A stretch of DNA of 61,031 nucleotides, from contig JASJAY010000074.1 in the NCBI GenBank assembly GCA_030066775.1, forward strand, positions 1 through 61,031. Direction: 5' to 3'. Below the pieces are notes generated by a model. That model had not been told where the DNA came from. It did no database searches and saw only the letters and a list, made by a program, of their open reading frames with translations. This DNA is from Planctomycetota bacterium. GTDB taxonomy: Bacteria > Planctomycetota > PLA2 > JAEUHO01. The position numbers and the translations under genes were made by a program. Of the stretch, positions 43,708 through 50,685 are shown one piece after another (within the stretch, counting starts at the first letter, position 1; each line of letters starts with the position of its first letter).

Positions 43708-44523
43708 GTGAAGAACCCCTTCGTTCCCGTGCCCGCCGTCCTGGAAGCGGTGATCGACGAGACGCCGACGATCAAGACGTTCTGCTTGAAGCCGGCGGAG
43801 CCGATCCCCTTCCGCGCGGGTCAGTTCGTGCAGCTCGAGGTGCCGGGCCTCGGCGAGGCGCCCTTCACCCCCTCCTCGAGCCCGTTCGAGCCCGACCGGA
43901 TGGAGATCACGATCCTCAAGACGGGGCTCGTTACCAACCGGCTGCACGAGCTCGAGGCCGGCGTCACGCTCGGCATCCGCGGCCCCTTCGGCAAGGGGTA
44001 TCCGATCCACCGCTTCGAGGACCAGACGGTGCTGGTGATCGGCGGTGGCGTCGGGCTCGCGCCGCTGCGCTCCCTGCTCTTCCACCTGTTCCACGAGCCC
44101 GAGGCGTGCGGCAACGTGTCGATCAAGTACGGCTCGCGTGAGCCCGCCGAGATGTGCTTCAAGCGCCAGCACGCGTCGTGGGGCGAGCGCCCCGGGGTGG
44201 ACTTCACGCCCACCATCGACCGGCCCGCCGAGGGCTGGGACGGACACGTGGGCCTGGTCACCACACTGCTCGACGACCTCGACCTCGACCGGGAGAAGAC
44301 CTACGCCGTCTCCTGTGGACCCGAGGTGATGCTGCGCTTCGTGACCTGGAAGCTGCTCGACGTCGGCTTCCCGCCCGAGCGCATCTACCTCTCGATGAAC
44401 CGCAACATGTCCTGCGGCATGGGCATCTGCGGTCGTTGCAACGTGGGTTCGTACTACCTGTGCAAGGACGGACCCGACATGTGCTACGCGGACATCAAGG
44501 ACGTTCCCTACGCGCTGGGGTGA
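43708..44523 (+). CDS. Sulfhydrogenase gamma-subunit-like FAD/NAD(P) oxidoreductase (HydG/AsrB family)
   Basis: A 271-residue flavoprotein of the ferredoxin-NADP reductase superfamily. The FAD-binding region is around PFTPSSSPF (residues 52-60), the NAD(P)-binding glycine motif IGGGVGLAPL is at 111-120, and C-terminal cysteines 236, 241, 244 and 252 (CGMGICGRC, YLCKDG) hold a [2Fe-2S] cluster. It should exchange electrons between NAD(P)H and the Fe-S subunit encoded 1 nt upstream. No sulfhydrogenase alpha or delta gene is present, so this pair appears to serve the downstream membrane hydrogenase. GTG start. Confidence 0.88.
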   Translation: MKNPFVPVPAVLEAVIDETPTIKTFCLKPAEPIPFRAGQFVQLEVPGLGEAPFTPSSSPFEPDRMEITILKTGLVTNRLHELEAGVTLGIRGPFGKGYPIHRFEDQTVLVIGGGVGLAPLRSLLFHLFHEPEACGNVSIKYGSREPAEMCFKRQHASWGERPGVDFTPTIDRPAEGWDGHVGLVTTLLDDLDLDREKTYAVSCGPEVMLRFVTWKLLDVGFPPERIYLSMNRNMSCGMGICGRCNVGSYYLCKDGPDMCYADIKDVPYALG

Positions 44524-44527
44524 TTCC

Positions 44528-46378
44528 ATGAACGAAAGCCAGCGATCGATCTGCCCGTTCTGCTCCATGGGCTGCAGCATGCTGCTGCGGGCCGGCGCAG
44601 GCGCGCCCTACATCGGATCCGGCGAGGTGCCCGACCTCGACTACGACGACGAGGGCCGCGTGAACCGCGGCTCGCTCTGCGGCAAGGGCAACATGGCCCT
44701 GGAGCTCCTGACGCATCCGAGTCGTCTGGAGAAGCCGCGTGTGCGCAGCCCCGAGGGCGAGCTCGTCCGCGCCTCGTGGGAGGTCGCGATGGAGGACCTC
44801 GTCCGGCGTCTGCGCGCCGTGACGGAGGCGCACGGGCCCGGGTCCGTGGGCTTCCTCCTGGGGCCCACCCTCACCAACGAAGAGGCAGCGAAGGCGGCCC
44901 AGCTGGCGCGCGCGATCGGCACGCCGCACGTGGACCAGAGCCAGCCCGAGGACCACGTCGTCCTCAAGGGGCTCTCCTTCTGCGGCGCAGAGCCGACGCC
45001 CCTCACGGAGGTGGACCAGCTCGAGCGCGCCAAGGCGATCCTCGTCGTGGGGGACCTCTTCACGCTGTCGCCGTGCATGGCGAAGCCGGTCCTCCAGATG
45101 CGCTACGACAACCGCCAGAACCTCGTCGGCACGCTGGGGTTCTGGAAGAGCCGCACCTTCCTGTTCGGCAAGCCGGTGCTGCGCTGCCTCGCCGGTCGCG
45201 AGGCCGCCGCGCTCACGGTGATGCTCCATCACTGCCTCGAGAGCGGGCACGCGAAGGACGTGCCCTGGGCGAACGAGGTGCGCGCGTTCCTGAAGGGACT
45301 CGACATCGAGAAGATCGAGCGCCTCGCGGGGCTCTCGCCTTCGGACATGGACTGGTTCGCCGGCGCGCTCGAGAAGGGCGAGGAGACGGCCGTGCTCTTC
45401 GCCGCCGGCTTCGCGGCGACGGAACGGCTCGATCTGGCCGCGGGGCTCTCCGCGCTCCTGGCCGAGGTGACGGGCAGCCGCTACCTCGCGATGGTCGGCG
45501 GCGCGAACGCCTACGGCCTGCGCACCACGCTCGCCGAGGCGGGCTTCCCCGGCACCGAGGGACTGCGCAGCGCCGAGATGCTCGCTGCGGCCGGCACCGG
45601 CGAGATCAAGGCCCTGTTCGCGCTGGGCTGTGATCCCGTCGGGGCCTATCCGGGCGGCGTCTTCGAGGAGGCCGCGCCGAAGCTCGAGCTGCTCGCGGCC
45701 ACGGCGCCGCTCGGCAGCGCCACCATGGACGCGGCGCACGTCGTCTTCCCCACGGGGACGTGGGGCGAGAAGACGGGCACCGTCGTCAACTCGTTTGGGC
45801 ACGAGAACGAACTCGTGCAAGTCATGCCGCCGCCTGGGACCGCGCGTACGGATGCGGACGTGCTCGACCTGCTGCTGGACGCTGTCGGGGGACAACCAGC
45901 AGGAACGGCTCCGCCGGAGCCCATGTCCGTACCCGCGCCGGCCGAGGCGGCGGCAGCTTTCTTCGCGGAGCTCGAGCTCTACCTGCGCTTCGAGGACCGC
46001 GAGGACGGCGCGCGCGAGATGGGCACGCACTGGCTCTTCCCCGAGGCCAGCCCGGGCCAGTCGGCCGACGGCTGGCTCACGAACCCGCTGTCGTGGCCGC
46101 AGCACGAGTCCCCCGGCCCGGGGATCGCGCTCTCGCCGGCCCACGCCCGCGAGCTCGGCGTGAAGACGGGGGACCGGGTGCGCGTGCGCAGCCGTGACGC
46201 CGCCGCCGAGCTGGTCGTGCGCATCGAGCAACGGCTCGTCGAAGACGTCGTGCTCGTCGCGCCGTACTACCCCGAGACCCGTCGCTTGACGGGCTGGCGG
46301 CTCGACGGGGTCCTGCGGGACCTCGACCTCCGGCCCGAACGCGTCTCGGTCGAGGCGGTAGGGGAGGTGGCACGATGA
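44528..46378 (+). CDS. Molybdopterin oxidoreductase-family protein with Asp at the metal-ligand position
   Basis: A 616-residue protein of the molybdopterin (MopB) superfamily, formate-dehydrogenase-alpha/NuoG-like. The N-terminal [4Fe-4S] motif is CPFCSMGC plus Cys51 in CGKGN, with the conserved lysine (53) after it. Where formate dehydrogenases have Cys/Sec-His, this protein has Asp142-His143 (VDQSQPEDH), by my hand alignment. Later segments (AILVVGDLF, HVVFPTGTWGEKTGTVVNSFG, LGVKTGDRVRVRS) are typical of the fold. It is shorter than most FDH-alpha. It could bind Mo/W through Asp, use another donor, or be a structural NuoG-like relative. It overlaps the next gene by 4 nt (ATGA). Confidence 0.82.
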   Translation: MNESQRSICPFCSMGCSMLLRAGAGAPYIGSGEVPDLDYDDEGRVNRGSLCGKGNMALELLTHPSRLEKPRVRSPEGELVRASWEVAMEDLVRRLRAVTEAHGPGSVGFLLGPTLTNEEAAKAAQLARAIGTPHVDQSQPEDHVVLKGLSFCGAEPTPLTEVDQLERAKAILVVGDLFTLSPCMAKPVLQMRYDNRQNLVGTLGFWKSRTFLFGKPVLRCLAGREAAALTVMLHHCLESGHAKDVPWANEVRAFLKGLDIEKIERLAGLSPSDMDWFAGALEKGEETAVLFAAGFAATERLDLAAGLSALLAEVTGSRYLAMVGGANAYGLRTTLAEAGFPGTEGLRSAEMLAAAGTGEIKALFALGCDPVGAYPGGVFEEAAPKLELLAATAPLGSATMDAAHVVFPTGTWGEKTGTVVNSFGHENELVQVMPPPGTARTDADVLDLLLDAVGGQPAGTAPPEPMSVPAPAEAAAAFFAELELYLRFEDREDGAREMGTHWLFPEASPGQSADGWLTNPLSWPQHESPGPGIALSPAHARELGVKTGDRVRVRSRDAAAELVVRIEQRLVEDVVLVAPYYPETRRLTGWRLDGVLRDLDLRPERVSVEAVGEVAR

Positions 46379-46869
46379 GCCAAGCGCCTGTCGTCACCAA
46401 GCGGATCGTGCTCGATCTCGACCGCTGCATCGGCTGCCGCGCGTGCGGCGCGGCCTGCCACATCGGACACAACAACCAGTCCAACCTCGTACCGGGGCGG
46501 ATCGCGGACGTCGCGATCCTCCCGGTCCACTGCCGCCACTGCGAGCACCCGGCGTGTGCCGAGGCGTGCCCGTGCGGGGCTCTCTACAAGCACGAAACCG
46601 GCTTCGTCCGGCGCTCCGAGATCCTCTGCATCGGTTGCCGCAGCTGCGAGCAGGCCTGCCCCTTCGGGGCCATCCCGAGCGAGTTCGTGCGTGGCGTCGC
46701 GCCCAAGTGCGACCTGTGCATCGACCGTGTGCTGGACGGCGGCATCCCGCGCTGCGTCGCCACGTGCACGGCCGGGGCGCTCAGCTTCGTGGATCCCGAG
46801 GAATCGATCGGCAGCCCCTCGTACGTCGGGGGCCGCATCCAGTCGCGCGGCATGACGCGGAGACCCTAG
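46375..46869 (+). CDS. Four-cluster ferredoxin-like electron-transfer subunit (HycB/FdhB type)
   Basis: A 164-residue polyferredoxin with sixteen cysteines in four [4Fe-4S] sets: CIGCRACGAAC (18-28), CRHCEHPACAEAC (53-65), CIGCRSCEQAC (85-95) and CDLC...CVATC (112-131). The pattern equals HycB/HydN/FdhB-type subunits that wire a molybdopterin enzyme to a partner. It should connect the MopB protein to the hydrogenase or the NAD(P)H unit. Its ATG overlaps the MopB stop, and the TPR gene begins at the very next base after its stop, so translation is coupled both ways. Confidence 0.92.
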   Translation: MSQAPVVTKRIVLDLDRCIGCRACGAACHIGHNNQSNLVPGRIADVAILPVHCRHCEHPACAEACPCGALYKHETGFVRRSEILCIGCRSCEQACPFGAIPSEFVRGVAPKCDLCIDRVLDGGIPRCVATCTAGALSFVDPEESIGSPSYVGGRIQSRGMTRRP

Positions 46870-47571
46870 ATGACCACAGAGAACAACAACGGCGGCGCCG
46901 CCGCGGTCCGCGATCTCCTCGAGAAGGCGGGCGAGCTCGAGCGCCACGGCAAGACGAAGGAGGCGATCGAGGTCTTCGAAGAGGCGCTGAAGCTCGAGGC
47001 GCGTCCGGAGATCCTCCAGCACGTCGGCAACCTCTACAACCGGACGGGTCGCGTCGACGACGCGATTCGCACGTTCGAGAAGTCGACGCAGCAGCAGCCG
47101 GAGTTCGCCGCAGGCCACTACGGCCTGGGCCTCTCGTACTTCCGTACGGCCCGGATGCAGGAGGCGGTCAAGTCCTTCGAGCGGGCGATCGAGCTCGATC
47201 CCGGGCTGATGACCGGTCGCTTCTGGCTGGCGAGCGCGGAGTACCAGCGCGGCCACGAGGAGCGCGCGATCTCGCTGTGGCAGGAGCTGCTCGAGGTCTG
47301 CCCGGAGTTCACCGTCGCCTGGTACGCCGTCGGCGTCGGCGCGGCGCACCGCAACGACCACGATCTCACGCTCAAGGCGTTCTCCAAGGTGCTCGAGCGC
47401 AACCCGCGCTCCATCGTGGCGAACTACCGACGCGGCGTCGCGAGCTTCTACAAGGGCGATCTCGACGAAGCCATCGAGAGCTTCAAGCACGTGCTCGAGA
47501 TCAACCCCGAACACCGGGGCGCGAAGGAGAACCTGCGCGCCCTCGAAGACATGCGGATGCGTTTCTCCTAA
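46870..47571 (+). CDS. TPR-repeat protein within the hydrogenase operon
   Basis: A 233-residue soluble protein made of about six tetratricopeptide repeats (for example GKTKEAIEVFEEALKLE, ARMQEAVKSFERAIELDPG, GDLDEAIESFKHVLEINPE). It has no signal or membrane segment. TPR proteins are not a usual part of membrane-bound hydrogenase operons. It may be an assembly chaperone or scaffold for the large cofactor-rich subunits; that is inference from position alone. The start codon directly follows the upstream stop without a gap. Confidence 0.85.
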   Translation: MTTENNNGGAAAVRDLLEKAGELERHGKTKEAIEVFEEALKLEARPEILQHVGNLYNRTGRVDDAIRTFEKSTQQQPEFAAGHYGLGLSYFRTARMQEAVKSFERAIELDPGLMTGRFWLASAEYQRGHEERAISLWQELLEVCPEFTVAWYAVGVGAAHRNDHDLTLKAFSKVLERNPRSIVANYRRGVASFYKGDLDEAIESFKHVLEINPEHRGAKENLRALEDMRMRFS

Positions 47572-47595
47572 GGCCCGAACCCACAGGATCCGGTC

Positions 47596-48561
47596 ATGGC
47601 ACCGATTGCCGAGTGGCTCTTCCTCTTCCTGATCTTCCCCGGCCTCTTGTTCACGGTCGTCGTGGGGCTCACGCTCTGCTGGGTCGATCGCAAAGTCACG
47701 GCCCTCGTCCAGTGGCGCGCCGGTCCGCCGCCGGGGCAGCCCTTCTGGGACGTGCTCAAGCTGATGGGCAAAGAAGTGATCGTGCCCGCCCAAGCCTGGG
47801 CGGGCGGCTTCCTCAGCCTGCCCTTCGTCGGGCTCGCCGCCGCCGTGCTCGCCGGCACGTTCGTGTGGATCGCCACGACGGGCATGGCGCCCACGCCGGG
47901 GGGCGACCTGATCGTCGTGATCTACCTGCTGGCGATCCCGACGCTGGCCGTGATCCTCGGCGGCGCCGCCTCCGGCAACCCGCTCGGCGCCGTGGGCTCG
48001 AGCCGCGACATGAAGTTGATGCTCTCGTACGAGCTGCCCTTCGTCATCGCGCTGCTGGTGGCCGTCTTCCAGAAGCACGAGATCGACGGCGAGATGGTCG
48101 CCGCCGGCACGCTCTCCCTGTCCGGGCTGATGGAGTTCCAGGGGGACGTCGGCAGCATCCTCTTCCGGCCCTCGGGCGCGATCGCCTTCCTCGTCGCGCT
48201 GCTCTGTGCGCACGCGAAGCTCGGCTTCGTGCCCTTCGATCTCGCCGAAGCCGAGTGCGAGATCGGTGAGGGCGCGTTGCTCGAGTACTCCGGTCCGCTG
48301 CTCGGCCTCTTCAAGCTTACGCAGGCGGTCCTGCTGGCGACCCTGCCGGTGCTGCTCGTCACCGTCTTCTGGGGCGGTCTCGATCCCACGCCGCTCGGCG
48401 TGCTGGCCTTCATCGGCAAGATCGTCCTGATCCTCGTTCTGTTCGTCCTGATCAAGAACACCAACCCGCGCGTACGCATCGACCAGGCCATGCGCTTCTT
48501 CTGGGGGCCGCTCACGGCCCTCGCGCTCCTGGCCCTCGTGCTCGCCCAGCTGGGGCTCTAG
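47596..48561 (+). CDS. mbhM: Group 4 hydrogenase membrane subunit, NuoH-like
   Basis: A 321-residue membrane protein of the NuoH/HycD/EchB/MbhM family with about eight helices. It anchors the hydrogenase core to the membrane and lines the proton path. Clear family segments are VDRKVTALVQWRAGPPPGQPFWDVLK, SSRDMKLMLSYELPF and LGFVPFDLAEAECEIGEGALLEYSG with the conserved acidic residues. It is followed after 2 nt by the small-subunit gene. The GCGPxxGxxGxLQxxxD-like loop of complex I is altered, as in hydrogenases. Confidence 0.93.
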   Translation: MAPIAEWLFLFLIFPGLLFTVVVGLTLCWVDRKVTALVQWRAGPPPGQPFWDVLKLMGKEVIVPAQAWAGGFLSLPFVGLAAAVLAGTFVWIATTGMAPTPGGDLIVVIYLLAIPTLAVILGGAASGNPLGAVGSSRDMKLMLSYELPFVIALLVAVFQKHEIDGEMVAAGTLSLSGLMEFQGDVGSILFRPSGAIAFLVALLCAHAKLGFVPFDLAEAECEIGEGALLEYSGPLLGLFKLTQAVLLATLPVLLVTVFWGGLDPTPLGVLAFIGKIVLILVLFVLIKNTNPRVRIDQAMRFFWGPLTALALLALVLAQLGL

Positions 48562-48563
48562 CC

Positions 48564-49007
48564 ATGGCCGCCTCCACCCCGTTCCTGGTCCGTGCGCTCA
48601 AGAAGAGCCCGTGGGTGTTCCACGTCGGCACCTCGGGCTGCAACAACTGCGACATCGAGATCGCCGACTGCCTGACGCCGCGCTTCGACGTGGAGCGCTT
48701 CGGCATCAAGCTCGTCGGCAGCCCGCGGCACGCCGACGTGATGCTGATCTCGGGACCCGTGTCGCGCGCCTGCAAGGAGCCGCTGCAACAAGCGTGGCTG
48801 GAGATGCCCGAGCCGCGCGCGGCCGTCATGGTCGGGTCCTGCGCCTGCAGCATGGGCGCGTATCGCGACGCCTACAGCGTGGCGGGCCCGCCGGACAAGG
48901 TGCTCAAGGAAGTCGATCCGGACGCGAAGTACATCTACGTCCCGGGCTGCCCGCCCAAGCCCGAGACGATCGTCATGGGCGTCGTCAAGCTGCTGGGAGC
49001 CCTGTGA
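48564..49007 (+). CDS. mbhJ: Group 4 [NiFe]-hydrogenase small subunit, NuoB-like
   Basis: A 147-residue subunit carrying the proximal [4Fe-4S] cluster next to the NiFe site. Cysteines 26 and 29 (GCNNCDIE), 93 or 95 (GSCACSMG) and 129 (VPGCPPKPE) are the ligands, in the NuoB/HycG/MbhJ pattern. Only this one cluster is bound, unlike soluble hydrogenases with longer small subunits. It follows the NuoH-like gene by 2 nt and its TGA overlaps the next ATG by one base (TGATG). Confidence 0.95.
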   Translation: MAASTPFLVRALKKSPWVFHVGTSGCNNCDIEIADCLTPRFDVERFGIKLVGSPRHADVMLISGPVSRACKEPLQQAWLEMPEPRAAVMVGSCACSMGAYRDAYSVAGPPDKVLKEVDPDAKYIYVPGCPPKPETIVMGVVKLLGAL

Positions 49008-49483
49008 TGGATGCCGAAGTCCTCAGCCGTCAACTGACGGAGACGTTCGGCGACGACGCGTCGTGCGTCGCCCGCTCGGTCAAGCGTCTCTACGTCGCGC
49101 TCAAGCCCGACGGGCTCTACCCCGTGTTCGACTGGCTCCAGGAGAACGTGCCGGGCTTGCGCTTCGGCACGTCGACCGCCATGGACCTGCGCGAAGGCGT
49201 GGGGGTCTGGCACCACCTTCCGGTGAACAAGACGCCCCTGGTCATCACGCTCAAGGTCGTGGCGCCCAAGCCCGATCCGCGCATCCCCTCGCTCGCCGTG
49301 AAGGTGCCGGCCGCCGCGTGGATCGAACGCGAGATGACGGACCTCGTCGGTGTCGTCTTCGACGGGCACCCCGAGCCCCACCGCCTCGTGAAGGCCGAGG
49401 CCTTCCCCGACACGTTCCCGCTTCGTCGCGACTTCGACGTGGCCAAGTTCAAGGAGGAGATCGGTGAAAGCCCCGAGTTCTAG
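49007..49483 (+). CDS. mbhK: Group 4 hydrogenase subunit, NuoC-like
   Basis: A 158-residue soluble subunit of the NuoC/HycE-N/MbhK family. The signature WIEREMTDLVGVVFDGHPEPHRLV is the NuoC motif (ERE-DL-G-F-GHP) and the C terminus ends in the expected FPLRRDF. It packs against the large subunit. It is separate from the NuoD-like gene, as in Mbh, rather than fused as in HycE. It overlaps the small-subunit gene by 1 nt and the next gene by 20 nt. Confidence 0.93.
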   Translation: MDAEVLSRQLTETFGDDASCVARSVKRLYVALKPDGLYPVFDWLQENVPGLRFGTSTAMDLREGVGVWHHLPVNKTPLVITLKVVAPKPDPRIPSLAVKVPAAAWIEREMTDLVGVVFDGHPEPHRLVKAEAFPDTFPLRRDFDVAKFKEEIGESPEF

Positions 49484-50681
49484 GCGCGTCGTCCAGATCG
49501 GACCGTTCCACCCGCTCCTCGAGGAACCGGTCGGCTTCGCGCTGGCCGTCGAGGGCGAGACCGTCGTCGACGTGGATGCCCGCATGGACTACATCCACAA
49601 GGGCATCGAGATCCTCGCGCAGCAGCGTACGTACGACATGCTGCCGATCCTGCTCGAGCGCATCTGCGGCATCTGCTCGGTGACGCACAGCGTCTGCTTC
49701 TGCAACGCCGCCGAGGACCTGCTCGGCATCGACATCCCGCCGCGCGCGAACTACATCCGCACGATCATCGGCGAGCTCGAGCGCGTGCACAGCCACCTCC
49801 TGTGGGTCGGGCTGGCCGGGCACTTCATCGGCTACAACACCGTGTTCATGTGGGCGTGGAAGTACCGCGAACCCGTCTGCGACGTGTTCGAGATGCTGAC
49901 CGGCCACCGCCAGAACTCCGCCCTGCCGATGGTGGGGGGGGTCCGGCGCGACATCCCGGAGAAGTACTTCCCCGAGGCGCAGAAGACGCTCGACATGGTC
50001 GAGGGCAAGGTGAAGATGCTCACCGACGCCGTGCTCGACGATCCCGTCTTGAAGGCGCGCCTCAAGGGCGTCGGCGTGCTCACGCCCCAGGAGGTCATGG
50101 ACTGGGGCGTCGTGGGACCGACCGCACGCGCCTCCGGCGTCGACACCGACGTCCGCCGCGACGAGCCCTACGCCGCCTACGGCGAGCTCGACTGGGACGT
50201 CTGCCTGACCGAGAACGGCGACGTCTTCGACAAGGCGGTCGTCCGGCTCCTGGAGCTCCAAGAGTCGATCAAGATCCTGCGGCAGTGCTTCGACAACATG
50301 CCGAAGGGCGACCTCAACCTCGGCATGCTGCACATGCCGCGCGGCGAGGGGATCGGACGCTACGAGGCCCCGCGCGGGGAGGACATCCACTACCTGCGCA
50401 GCAACGGCACGAACATGCCGGAGCGGCTGAAGGTTCGCGCGCCGTCGTACACCAACGTCGCCTCGTTCAAGGCCTCGTGCCTGGGCGAGAAGATCAGCGA
50501 CGTCACCATCACGCTCGCTGCGTGTGACCCCTGCTACTCGTGCACCGAGCGCACCGCAGTCGTGCGCGGCACGGACGACCAACCCGAGCGCACCTTTGGC
50601 GACCTGGTGCGGCTCAGCCAAGCGGAGACGCGCCGCGTGGCCGACGAGATGGGTCGCCCCCACGACCTCCAGCTGACCTAG
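49464..50681 (+). CDS. mbhL: Group 4 [NiFe]-hydrogenase large (catalytic) subunit, NuoD-like
   Basis: A 405-residue catalytic subunit. Both NiFe-binding motifs are complete: RICGIC (Cys68, Cys71) and DPCYSC (Cys357, Cys360), which distinguishes it from NuoD and from Mbx-type subunits that have lost cysteines. After DPCYSCTER there is a 42-residue tail that should be removed by the protease encoded at 57207, as in HycE where cleavage follows the equivalent Arg. The GTG start has AAGGAGGAGATCG upstream, inside the preceding gene. Substrates are H+/H2 and electrons from the ferredoxin subunits. Confidence 0.96.
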   Translation: MKAPSSRRVVQIGPFHPLLEEPVGFALAVEGETVVDVDARMDYIHKGIEILAQQRTYDMLPILLERICGICSVTHSVCFCNAAEDLLGIDIPPRANYIRTIIGELERVHSHLLWVGLAGHFIGYNTVFMWAWKYREPVCDVFEMLTGHRQNSALPMVGGVRRDIPEKYFPEAQKTLDMVEGKVKMLTDAVLDDPVLKARLKGVGVLTPQEVMDWGVVGPTARASGVDTDVRRDEPYAAYGELDWDVCLTENGDVFDKAVVRLLELQESIKILRQCFDNMPKGDLNLGMLHMPRGEGIGRYEAPRGEDIHYLRSNGTNMPERLKVRAPSYTNVASFKASCLGEKISDVTITLAACDPCYSCTERTAVVRGTDDQPERTFGDLVRLSQAETRRVADEMGRPHDLQLT

Positions 50682-50685
50682 AGCC

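Noticed and set aside
44528..46378. Plain formate dehydrogenase alpha subunit
   Set aside because: The Cys/Sec ligand position appears to be Asp142, no in-frame TGA is present in the gene, and no formate transporter lies nearby. Kept as a MopB-family protein of unknown substrate.
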